From a virus, in IMG/VR virus record IMGVR_UViG_3300032242_002783, positions 1-37,920 of that record: a stretch of DNA of 37,920 bases. The stretch is one strand, 5' to 3'. The notes under the pieces are model-generated. The model ran no database searches. It had not been told where the DNA came from and saw only the letters and a program-made list of their open reading frames with translations. Positions 30,392-36,828 of the stretch are shown piece by piece. The position numbers and the translations under genes were made by a program. Positions within the stretch are counted from its first letter, which is position 1; each line of letters starts with the position of its first letter.

Positions 30392-31608
30392 TTCACTGCA
30401 GCATCATCGGCGATCGCCATTCGCCGGCACAAAACGGACGGCCGGAAGTGTACTCTTGCCCGGTCAAATCGTTCTGTACGAAAGAACGATCGACTATGAG
30501 GCTCACTGCCGGCGGTGAGATGCCATTCTGTAGCGCTGAATGCGAAGGTTATACGCCGATCCGAATTCCGGTCGCGATTCGATCGGACCGCCCAAAGGGC
30601 AGGTTTTGTTTTTTCACTGGTTCAAATCGACCAGGTGAACGGCCAATGATCGAATCAATGATCGCATCCGCCAGGCGATGTGGGGTCAAAGAGGATTTTC
30701 ACGCGTTTACGCCAATGCCGATCGAAGGCGCAATCTGGCATCAAATCGCATTCGATCATCCGTGGAAGTCCTACATGGCCAAGATCGACTTCACGCTGGA
30801 GATGCTCGACGTTGACGCGGAACAGGTTGTATGGCTCGATACAGACCATTGGTTTGTCCGCGATCCGGGCGATCTGTCAAACCTGATTCGTGATGAGCCA
30901 ATCTGGGCATCGGTCGAAAGTGACCTTCTGTCGCCCGATGCCAAGTTCAGCAACTGGTGGGGGCTTCCTTTAAAAACGATACCAGGAGCGAAAGAACTCT
31001 GGTCGGGATTTGGCGCAAAAGTGGTGGCCAACACCAACGCCGGAATGTTTATTGTTCGTCGCCAGTTCATTCGCGAATTCCATTCGCGCGTCTGGTCAGT
31101 GTTCAACAAACTGCAAGCGATGGGGTTTCATTCGATCACAGAAGAACCCCCCTTGGCGATTGTGGCAGCGTCGGTGATTCAGGACTCGTCGCAAAATCGT
31201 TTTAAAAACCATTCGACTACGTGGGCTTCCGATTACTTTGGGGCCTGGTCAAAAACTCTGCCAAGCGGTGAGGCGTGGGAAATGTGGGACTGGTTAACTC
31301 AAAAATCAGTCGGTCAGATCAATCCGGCGATCGTGCACATGATGCGCGGCAAGCATCTTCTCGCGGGGGCCGACTTCCAGCATGAATCGCGACGGCTGCC
31401 GGAGGACCTGGAATATCTGGTTTGTCGACACAGAAAAGAACCGACCGGCGATGTGCTGAACTGCGACTGCCAAGTCGATCGAACAATTTACAAATGTGAC
31501 GTGAAAGGACGATGCCTGAAGCGGCTGCCAATGGCATTTCAGCGACAGCAATTTCCGATTCTTGAGGACGTGGAAGTCTGTAAAGGGTGCAAAGCGGCGG
31601 AAGAATGA
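30388..31608 (+). CDS. glycosyltransferase-like protein (GT-A, DxD)
   Basis: A 406-residue protein from ATG 30388 (ATGA overlap); an upstream in-frame region to 30310 lies inside the previous gene. Residues about 70-300 resemble a GT-A nucleotide-sugar transferase: GRFCFFTGSNRPGERPMIES near the start, then VVWLDTDHWFVRDP (about 147-160), a DxD metal/nucleotide-sugar motif, and NTNAGMFIVRR (about 220), usual for acceptor-side loops. Cys pairs at the N-terminus (CPVKSFC, CSAEC) and C-terminus (CKGC) suggest bound metal. It could modify the virion or the host surface; donor and acceptor unknown. Confidence 0.65.
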   Translation: MIHCSIIGDRHSPAQNGRPEVYSCPVKSFCTKERSTMRLTAGGEMPFCSAECEGYTPIRIPVAIRSDRPKGRFCFFTGSNRPGERPMIESMIASARRCGVKEDFHAFTPMPIEGAIWHQIAFDHPWKSYMAKIDFTLEMLDVDAEQVVWLDTDHWFVRDPGDLSNLIRDEPIWASVESDLLSPDAKFSNWWGLPLKTIPGAKELWSGFGAKVVANTNAGMFIVRRQFIREFHSRVWSVFNKLQAMGFHSITEEPPLAIVAASVIQDSSQNRFKNHSTTWASDYFGAWSKTLPSGEAWEMWDWLTQKSVGQINPAIVHMMRGKHLLAGADFQHESRRLPEDLEYLVCRHRKEPTGDVLNCDCQVDRTIYKCDVKGRCLKRLPMAFQRQQFPILEDVEVCKGCKAAEE

Positions 31609-31621
31609 GTGCCGAAAATCC

Positions 31622-31657
31622 AAAAAAGAGTACCGCTAATGCGTGTTAGCGGTACTC
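31622..31657 (-). terminator. strong hairpin, terminator in minus orientation
   Basis: A perfect 12-bp stem GAGTACCGCTAA / TTAGCGGTACTC with a six-base loop. On the minus strand it is followed by TTTTTT, so it would stop leftward transcripts; on the plus strand only ATTCT follows. Confidence 0.7.
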
Positions 31658-31670
31658 ATTCTGCCGATGC

Positions 31671-31688
31671 TGATTTCGGGAGAAATCA
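31671..31688. repeat. palindrome TGATTTC-GGGA-GAAATCA (site 8)
   Basis: Perfect copy in the gap, 15 bases before the 31704 gene and with the same centre as site 7. Confidence 0.75.
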
Positions 31689-31703
31689 CTTCGGAGCGAA
31701 CGC

Positions 31704-32039
31704 ATGAAAACGACGGTCTTCTTCTGGGTCGGTGCCGTTTTCGGTTATCACAGTTGGATCGCATTTCTTGAACATTACGCGGCCGCATCGGACGTGAGTG
31801 TTCGTGGTGCGATCTTCTGGCTCGGCGGAATGGTGCTTCCGTTTCCAATTCTGATTGGTGGGCTCGTCGGAGCGCTCTGCGGTCGGTTTGTAGAAATTAA
31901 ATTTCCAGGGTCACCCAGCCTTTTTTGTCGTCTGGGACCGATTGTTTTGATGTGGTGGCCTCGCACCGCGTTGGGTCAACCCTTGTATCCGCTCTGGCGT
32001 CGTCTTAAAGTTCGATGGCGGGGATTTAAAAAGCCATGA
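31704..32039 (+). CDS. membrane protein, lysis candidate
   Basis: A 111-residue protein with GGAG 7 bases before ATG. Three hydrophobic segments are visible: TVFFWVGAVFGYHSWIAFL (3-21), GAIFWLGGMVLPFPILIGGL (35-54), and GPIVLMWWP (about 78-86), with a basic C-terminus (WRRLKVRWRGFKKP). It could be a holin; position at the end of the tail operon, next to small lipoprotein-like genes, supports a lysis cassette. No endolysin is identified beside it. Confidence 0.55.
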   Translation: MKTTVFFWVGAVFGYHSWIAFLEHYAAASDVSVRGAIFWLGGMVLPFPILIGGLVGALCGRFVEIKFPGSPSLFCRLGPIVLMWWPRTALGQPLYPLWRRLKVRWRGFKKP

Positions 32040-32042
32040 AAT

Positions 32043-32234
32043 TTGAATGAAACGCTTTTGGTCCACCATCGTTCGAAAAGGTTAGTCGCATGGGCAGTGT
32101 CACTGATCATAATCTTGTTTGCGTGCTCACCGACGGTCAATCACTACAGGGAGATGCGTGGTCTCGAATCTATGAGCGTTGGTTCAAAATTGGCCGTGAA
32201 TTCTTATCAAACTCTGACGTGGAGGATTGCCTGA
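32043..32234 (+). CDS. small lipoprotein-like or membrane protein
   Basis: A 63-residue frame that needs a TTG start (32043) and ends in TGATG overlap with the next gene. It has a basic N-terminus, a hydrophobic stretch (LVAWAVSLIIILFACSP) with a lipobox-like LFAC, and a polar tail, as in outer-membrane spanin subunits (Rz1 type). The lack of ATG lowers confidence. Confidence 0.4.
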   Translation: MNETLLVHHRSKRLVAWAVSLIIILFACSPTVNHYREMRGLESMSVGSKLAVNSYQTLTWRIA

Positions 32235-32443
32235 TGGATCATGTACCAAGTCCGAAAATGTCTGGGGCTGGAGCTCCATGTTGGGCGAGAGAGCGGGAGG
32301 GACAGGGATGGCATCGTGCATTCTTTCAGCAGTGGAACACAACCGGCTCGAAAGTACTTGCACTGATCATTTACGCCGACGGCGAAGTGCAAGGAGTGTC
32401 GATTGGGAATGTCTCGTTTAATCCCAAATGCCCATCAGCGTGA
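32234..32443 (+). CDS. small hypothetical protein
   Basis: A 69-residue protein. GGAGG lies 8 bases before ATG 32234, the ATG overlapping the upstream stop. A longer frame to 32090 exists but lacks such a site. The C-terminal half (KVLALIIYADGEVQGVSIGNVSF) is beta-like. No family recognised. The stop codon begins palindrome site 9. Confidence 0.55.
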   Translation: MDHVPSPKMSGAGAPCWAREREGQGWHRAFFQQWNTTGSKVLALIIYADGEVQGVSIGNVSFNPKCPSA

Positions 32444-32458
32444 TTTCGCCAGAAATCA
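32441..32458. repeat. palindrome TGATTTC-GCCA-GAAATCA (site 9)
   Basis: Perfect copy on the TGA stop codon of the 32234 gene, between the tail/lysis block and the integrase gene. Confidence 0.75.
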
Positions 32459-32462
32459 GACT

Positions 32463-32500
32463 GCCCGGCGTACCGCATGCGGCTGCACGGTGCACCGGGC
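32463..32500. repeat. GC-rich hairpin before the integrase gene
   Basis: GCCCGGCGTACCG pairs imperfectly with CGGTGCACCGGGC (two mismatches). A host-type palindromic repeat that has invaded the space before the integrase start; in-frame read-through to ATG 32477 is therefore unlikely to be the true N-terminus. Confidence 0.55.
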
Positions 32501-32575
32501 GCAACCAACGTCTTATTCAAGGCCGCTCCCGTCAGGCTGTCGTCTGATGATGCGTTTGTATCTCGGGTGATTAAA

Positions 32576-33487
32576 ATGCAAAAGCACAAACCGAGCGACA
32601 TCGTCACAGTCAAAGGCATCACCCAGACGCTCAATCATTTCGCTGAGCAACTTGGAACGCCGGTTCAAACAATTCTGAGCCGAATCAAAGGCGGATGGTC
32701 GGTCGAAGACGCGTGTTCGATTTCTATCAAAAAAACGGGGGGATCGAACAAAGGCAAAAAAGCCGATGCCGACGTCCTGCAGGCCGAGGAGATCCGACGA
32801 TTGCTTGATGCCGCTCCGAAGAGTGCTACGGCGATTCGAGACCGTGCCTTGATCGTTTTGGCGTATCGGTCCGGGCTGCGGTGCTCGGAGATCCTCTGGC
32901 TGATGCCAAAGGATCTGGACGTGACAAAGGGCACCGTGACTGTTCAGCACGGCAAGGGCGACAAATTTCGCATCGTCGCATTGGATCCCGCCGGTTGGGC
33001 TCACCTGGCTGAATGGCAGCAACTTCGATCGAGTTGGCCTGTCAAAGATTCATCGCCGTTGTTTTGCACCAAAAAGGGAACATCAATCGGCAGCCGCCAG
33101 GTGCGTGCAATGTTTCAGCGACGAACGGCTCGCGGCAAGATCGATAAACATGCTCATCCGCACGGAATGCGTCGAACGATGGCCAGTGAGATGGCCTCAG
33201 AGGGCGTGCCATTGATCGACATCAGCGGGGCCTTAGGGCATGCGAACGTCGCAACGACGAACACTTACATTAAGAGAATCAATCCGACGTCTGTGGTGGA
33301 TGCGATGCGATCGCGAGCATGGGGCCCAAGCAGCTCGCAGCGAGAACTGGCAATCGCCTCGAGTAAGACCCCGCCGCCGGATTGGCTGCCGCGATTACGG
33401 TCAGACATTGGGCCCGAACGGCTGATGCTCGTGCATGACGCGAGAACAAGTGAAACCGAATTCAAGGCCGTTGTGATTCTGTTCTAA
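32576..33487 (+). CDS. int: phage integrase, tyrosine recombinase
   Basis: A 303-residue tyrosine recombinase from ATG 32576. N-terminal helical DNA-binding domain (residues 1-60). The catalytic set is complete: Arg I in YRSGLRCSEI (about 101), beta-hairpin Lys in HGKGDKFRIV (about 126), H-x-x-R in HPHGMRRT (about 200), LGHANVATT His (about 222), and Tyr in NTYIKR (about 231). It cuts and joins attP and attB. The putative attP lies 123 bases beyond the stop, as in many phages that integrate into tRNA genes. The C-terminal extension of about 65 residues is unusual. Confidence 0.88.
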   Translation: MQKHKPSDIVTVKGITQTLNHFAEQLGTPVQTILSRIKGGWSVEDACSISIKKTGGSNKGKKADADVLQAEEIRRLLDAAPKSATAIRDRALIVLAYRSGLRCSEILWLMPKDLDVTKGTVTVQHGKGDKFRIVALDPAGWAHLAEWQQLRSSWPVKDSSPLFCTKKGTSIGSRQVRAMFQRRTARGKIDKHAHPHGMRRTMASEMASEGVPLIDISGALGHANVATTNTYIKRINPTSVVDAMRSRAWGPSSSQRELAIASSKTPPPDWLPRLRSDIGPERLMLVHDARTSETEFKAVVILF

Positions 33488-33609
33488 CAATTGAAGACGA
33501 CCCGATTTAAAAATGATGGGTCCTTCTTTGCGACTTCGGTTTGCGCCTCCGTAGGACACAGGCAGCGTGTCGAACTGCCTTTCTTTCGCGCCGTGACGCG
33601 TTTTCCCTA

Positions 33610-33655
<46 letters not shown>

Positions 33656-33669
33656 CTGTTTCAAGTTAG

Positions 33670-33694
33670 ACCACCGGATACAGCATCCGGTGGT
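33670..33694. repeat. inverted repeat beside attP
   Basis: ACCACCGGA (33670-33678) and TCCGGTGGT (33686-33694) form a perfect 9-7-9 hairpin. TCCGGTGGT also occurs inside the tRNA half at 33621-33629, giving three copies in 74 bases. Candidate integrase binding sites. No gene in 33488-33715 otherwise. Confidence 0.6.
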
Positions 33695-33715
33695 GAGACG
33701 CAAACGGAGCCAGCA

Positions 33716-34372
33716 ATGTTCCGAAGTTTTGCCGTCGTTTTATTCGTCGCTTTTTCTACGTGCACGGCTGAAGAATTCACCCTTGAAGGCAATGTCGTCT
33801 CGATAGAGCACGGCGATGCGATCACGCTGAGCTGCAAGGGCACTAAGAAGCTCATTTACCTGCGTGGCACAGACGCTCCCGACAAAGATCAAAAGTATTG
33901 GTCCGATTCAAAAAAGAATATTTCAGATCTTTTAAAAGATAAGTCGGTCGAAGTGCATTGGACTGACGTCGACGGAGCCGGTCGCTTGATGGCAGAAGTT
34001 TTGCTGAACGGCAAATCCGTAAATCGACAAATGATAAATGACGGATGGTCTTGGCATTACTCACAACAATTTGAATCGGAAGAATACGCAAAAGACCAGG
34101 CGGAAGCGAAAGCTGCCAAGCGTGGAATTTGGGCTGATTCAAGATCAGAAGCTCCGTGGGTACACAGGCAGAAGGTACACGCGGAAACCAAACCATTTTC
34201 ACCTTCAATGACCACGACTCAGAAGACGTTGAAACCCGCCAAAGAAATCGTTCCTTCCGTTGAAAGTAAAACCACAACTGTCAAACCAACGGGCGACATT
34301 TGGGTTGATGGGCACTGGAGAAAAACGAAGACAGGGCGGACATGGGTCGATGGTCATTGGCGTAAACGATGA
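33716..34372 (+). CDS. secreted staphylococcal nuclease-like protein
   Basis: A 218-residue protein; GGAG lies 6 bases before ATG 33716. Signal peptide at residues 1-18 (FAVVLFVAFSTCTAEE). The nuclease fold spans about 20-140: VVSIEHGDAI, LIYLRGTDAPD (Arg35 equivalent; the usual catalytic Glu position near here is occupied by Asp or shifted), AGRLMAEV (Arg87 equivalent), NRQMINDGWSWHY, and AAKRGIW. The C-terminus has a Thr/Lys-rich linker and a tandem WVDGHWRK motif (about 196-217). It may degrade extracellular DNA or RNA. It is the first gene after attP, hence at one prophage end, typical of accessory cargo. Confidence 0.78.
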   Translation: MFRSFAVVLFVAFSTCTAEEFTLEGNVVSIEHGDAITLSCKGTKKLIYLRGTDAPDKDQKYWSDSKKNISDLLKDKSVEVHWTDVDGAGRLMAEVLLNGKSVNRQMINDGWSWHYSQQFESEEYAKDQAEAKAAKRGIWADSRSEAPWVHRQKVHAETKPFSPSMTTTQKTLKPAKEIVPSVESKTTTVKPTGDIWVDGHWRKTKTGRTWVDGHWRKR

Positions 34373-34380
34373 ACGACCAA

Positions 34381-34408
34381 TTGTCTTTTGTAACGATAGA
34401 GATACAAT
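34381..34408 (+). promoter_or_regulatory. sigma-70 promoter for the XRE gene
   Basis: TTGTCT (-35), 16-base spacer, TACAAT (-10, 5 of 6 consensus). The predicted start at about 34415 coincides with ATG 34416, implying a nearly leaderless mRNA, as for lambda cI from PRM. A half operator TGTAAC (34389-34394) lies in the spacer. Confidence 0.65.
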
Positions 34409-34415
34409 CGAGGGT

Positions 34416-34664
34416 ATGAACGTGACCGACGAAGAAGCCAAAGACCGAGTAGCGGCAAACATTCGTCAGATCCTAGAAGAACGGGGTCTTTCGGGGCGGG
34501 CTCTTGCACGTATGACGGGCGATACTGCGATGCGGATCAATACCGTTATGCGTGGCGAAGTGAACCCCAACATTGGAGTTTTGGCACGAATCGCTGCTGC
34601 ACTTCAAACCACCGTCGACTATTTGGTGATGCACGAGCCAAAGAATTCTGATATCGCCGCTTGA
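34416..34664 (+). CDS. XRE-family transcriptional repressor
   Basis: An 82-residue protein consisting of a Cro/CI-type helix-turn-helix domain: ANIRQILEERGLSGRALARM, TGDTAMRINTVMRGEVNPNI (recognition helix) and LARIAAALQTTVDYL. No cleavage or oligomerisation domain follows, so it is a short repressor or Cro-like protein. GTG 34422, 7 bases after GAGGG, is an alternative start. It is flanked by its own promoter and, overlapping its stop, a promoter containing a perfect palindrome. Likely the lysogeny switch. Confidence 0.75.
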   Translation: MNVTDEEAKDRVAANIRQILEERGLSGRALARMTGDTAMRINTVMRGEVNPNIGVLARIAAALQTTVDYLVMHEPKNSDIAA

Positions 34665-34688
34665 CGAGTGTAACTATATAGTTACACT
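34661..34688 (+). promoter_or_regulatory. operator-promoter after the XRE gene
   Basis: TTGACG (-35, 5 of 6) begins on the XRE stop codon; TACACT (-10) lies 16 bases on. A perfect 22-base palindrome (34667-34688, core GTGTAACTATATAGTTACAC) fills the spacer and overlaps the -10. A repressor bound here would block the promoter. The half-site TGTAAC recurs in the XRE promoter. Confidence 0.7.
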
Positions 34689-34690
34689 AG

Positions 34691-34756
34691 CCCCCGTTGA
34701 ACCGGGGGACGAACGAGAGACGCCGCCTGGGCCAACACGCCTGGGCGGCGTTTTTT
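34691..34756 (+). ncRNA. short terminated RNA or attenuator leader
   Basis: A 6-bp hairpin CCCCCG / CGGGGG (34691-34708) precedes a strong terminator: ACGCCGCCTGGGC / GCCTGGGCGGCGT (34720-34732 and 34739-34751, two G-U pairs) then TTTTTT. From the promoter at 34661, transcripts would start near 34695 and end near 34756, about 60 bases. Either a small RNA or a leader controlled by antitermination. Confidence 0.6.
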
Positions 34757-34792
34757 CGTTGGCGACCTCCGACGCCGCCGCCCGGGATTGTT

Positions 34793-34894
34793 TAAGCCTC
34801 TCGTGATGCGGCGTGGTCTTCCCACCGCACTCACCAGCTGCGGTAAAGGGACGTTGGCCCGACCCTTTAGCCCCGCCGCGTCACGAGAGGCTTA
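34793..34894 (+). ncRNA. structured RNA element, three-way junction
   Basis: Outer stem: 21 bases at 34793-34813 pair with 34874-34894 (one G-U). Inside are two hairpins, ACCGCA / TGCGGT (34824-34844) and AAAGGG / CCCTTT (34845-34868), directly adjacent so they could stack. The Shine-Dalgarno of the 34912 gene begins 4 bases after the outer stem. It resembles a leader regulator or a stable RNA; no known family is recognised and no reverse transcriptase is present. Confidence 0.6.
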
Positions 34895-34911
34895 CCTGGG
34901 AGGGCTTTCTC

Positions 34912-35232
34912 TTGCCAAAACAGTCGACTGTTACCGATCGCGACGCGTTGCGAATCGAGGCTCAACGCCTCAGAGATGAACTCTGTTGGACTCCGATCGA
35001 TATCGCCAATCGTCTTCAGGTTCCACTCGCCACGGTGCGTCACTGGCTGTCAGTGGCCAAACTTGGCAGGTCTGTGTTGCGACGTGGTCAATTACCTGTC
35101 GGACCCCGCGACGAATTGCTCGATCGATACTTCCTGACTCCGATCGGAAGCGAGGCGGCTCATCAGCTTCTTCACGCTGTTAGGTTCTCGCCGGTTTCTG
35201 GCACGTTGCCAGAATTCAACGACGACGATTGA
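34912..35232 (+). CDS. helix-turn-helix protein
   Basis: A 106-residue protein from TTG 34912, chosen because GGGAGGG lies 7 bases upstream; longer frames reading back through the structured element are rejected. HTH at about residues 23-50 (LCWTPIDIANRLQVPLATVR, then HWLSVAKLG). The rest is a basic then mixed region ending in acidic FNDDD. Candidate early regulator or recombination directionality factor, as it stands beside the two recombinase genes. Control by the RNA leader at 34793 is likely. Confidence 0.65.
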   Translation: MPKQSTVTDRDALRIEAQRLRDELCWTPIDIANRLQVPLATVRHWLSVAKLGRSVLRRGQLPVGPRDELLDRYFLTPIGSEAAHQLLHAVRFSPVSGTLPEFNDDD

Positions 35233-35421
35233 TCGTTATGACCGTCGCGACTCTGGCCGCATTTTGATCGTCGGGTTTTAAAACGTCGAATTTTGCGAAG
35301 TGAACATGGGTAGAAAAATGACCAGGACGCGGCGGACTTGTCAGTCGGCCGAAGTGGATGCTGAGCGTGGAGGCTCAAAACATTTTCGCGATCTCCATTC
35401 TTGCTGAAATAGGTCAATACC
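35233..35421. other. intergenic region with only a weak small ORF
   Basis: No convincing gene. ATG 35306 opens a 33-codon frame (MGRKMTRTRRTC...) without a strong ribosome site. A GGTTTTAAAAC palindromic core lies near 35275. Could hold the promoter or RNA leader of the recombinase that follows. Confidence 0.35.
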
Positions 35422-36417
35422 ATGAACGAAGCTTCGTCACTCACACTCGCCAAAGCCTGGGAAACTCTTGTCGTGCCTGAAATGGACCAAGTTGCCGATA
35501 GCACTCTTTCGCAGTACCGCGACGATCTGCGGCTCTGGGAGAAGCTATCACCGAACCCGCCCGTCGCTGAAATTCGACGCGACACGGTGATGAAGTTTCG
35601 CGAGAAGCTCATCCAGACAGCCTCAAATCGAGGCCGACAGAAGGGCGGTAAGCGATCGCTTTCGACAGTCAACCGAATCATGCGAGAGATTCACGTTGTT
35701 CTCTCGCCCTTCTGGCCTGCGGACCGGAGCTGCCCTGGCGGCAAAGGATTCGTTCCGTTTTTCGCCTGGCCACGCCCGTTGTCGTTTCAACGTAAGCTGC
35801 CGTTCATTTTCTCAGTCAAGGACCTCGACAACCTTTATCTTAATGCCGACGCCTACGCGGCAACGTCGGGATGCCGCTCAACGCCGATGAACGAGGGCAG
35901 GCTATGGAGAGCCGCCCTTGTTCTCGCGCTGAACTGCGGAGCGCGTACGTTCGATTTGTTTGATCTGCAATGGACCGACATTCGACTGGATGATCCGCAC
36001 CCCTACAAGTTTGGATCTGTCGTGTTCGGTGCCAGGAAGACGAACAAGCTTCACCGAGTTCCCCTCAACGAATGCGCTTTCGCTCATTTGAAAGACCTCA
36101 AGGTCGATCCAGTCGCGTCTTCCGAATCAGACCGCGTCTTCCCTGGCTTCAACAAAGGGAAGACGTTTTACAAGGCTTGGAAGACGATTTGCGATGCATC
36201 GGAAGTCGATGGCTGTTTCGAATCCCTTCGAAAAACGTGCCACACGATGCACAGCAATATCAGTCCAGACGTCGGCAAGTGGCTGACAGGCCATCGTTGC
36301 AGCGACGTCACGGGCTACTACGACAATCCAACGCTTCGAATTCTCGAAGCGGTTTACAAATTTGACCCGCGACCAGCTTTCAAAGCGGGAATGCTCGCGC
36401 TAACGGGGGCCGCATGA
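35422..36417 (+). CDS. second tyrosine recombinase
   Basis: A 331-residue protein. N-terminal core-binding SAM-like domain (residues 1-95: DSTLSQYRDDLRLWEKL). The catalytic domain has Arg I in NCGARTFDLFDLQW (about 176), the Lys in ARKTNKLHRVPL, R in FESLRKTCH (about 270) and Tyr in GYYDNP (about 301), with GH in LTGHRC. The first His of the HxxR box is replaced: the segment reads E-S-L-R. Members with this change are frequent in planctomycete mobile elements. A second recombinase could resolve dimers or excise. Overlaps the next gene as ATGA. Confidence 0.75.
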   Translation: MNEASSLTLAKAWETLVVPEMDQVADSTLSQYRDDLRLWEKLSPNPPVAEIRRDTVMKFREKLIQTASNRGRQKGGKRSLSTVNRIMREIHVVLSPFWPADRSCPGGKGFVPFFAWPRPLSFQRKLPFIFSVKDLDNLYLNADAYAATSGCRSTPMNEGRLWRAALVLALNCGARTFDLFDLQWTDIRLDDPHPYKFGSVVFGARKTNKLHRVPLNECAFAHLKDLKVDPVASSESDRVFPGFNKGKTFYKAWKTICDASEVDGCFESLRKTCHTMHSNISPDVGKWLTGHRCSDVTGYYDNPTLRILEAVYKFDPRPAFKAGMLALTGAA

Positions 36418-36563
36418 TCATCGCGATTCTGGTTGGACTGCATGTTGTTTGTCTGAGCGTGTTCGGGATTGCAGGCCACCAGGATCCGCGACGGCCCGTG
36501 GAACGTTGTATGGATCGGATCGTGACGATGTCACGAATTTCGAAGAGTGAAGGAGGCCGCTGA
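36414..36563 (+). CDS. small membrane protein, hypothetical
   Basis: A 49-residue protein, too short for ordinary ORF lists, coupled on both sides: ATGA with the recombinase and TGATG with the next gene. An N-terminal membrane span (MIIAILVGLHVVCLSVFGIA) is followed by a polar basic tail. No family recognised. Confidence 0.55.
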   Translation: MIIAILVGLHVVCLSVFGIAGHQDPRRPVERCMDRIVTMSRISKSEGGR

Positions 36564-36784
36564 TGCAGCTGCAAATCGAGTCGACCGATGAGGTCGTCAT
36601 CCTGCAGGAGGTTGAACACCGCGTATGGCGTGGGGTGACTCCTTACGGTGTGGAATGCCAGGTCCTCGTGCGACGAATTGCCGTCCGCGAGGGAGAAATG
36701 ATGGATGAGTTCGAATCTGATCCTCATTTGCAGGTACGCCCTCAGGAAAGAGTTAAGGGCGACAATCCCTTCTGTCCGTTTTGA
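36563..36784 (+). CDS. small conserved-looking protein, hypothetical
   Basis: A 73-residue protein with GGAGG 6 bases before ATG. The compact sequence (MQLQIESTDEVVILQ, then VWRGVTPYGVECQVLVRRIA) reads as a small beta fold with a charged tail. It has no recognised motif. Position two genes before csrA in the early operon suggests an accessory or regulatory protein. Confidence 0.6.
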   Translation: MQLQIESTDEVVILQEVEHRVWRGVTPYGVECQVLVRRIAVREGEMMDEFESDPHLQVRPQERVKGDNPFCPF

Positions 36785-36828
36785 TTTGGCTTCTGGTTTT
36801 GTGATTTACTTTTATCAAGGAATTGAAG

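Noticed and set aside
34793-34894. Retron, integron attC or transposon end
   Set aside because: No reverse transcriptase, integron integrase or transposase is encoded, and no attC core motif is seen.
34788-34979. Reading frames across the structured RNA element
   Set aside because: Inverted repeats keep frames open by chance; the strong Shine-Dalgarno lies after the element.
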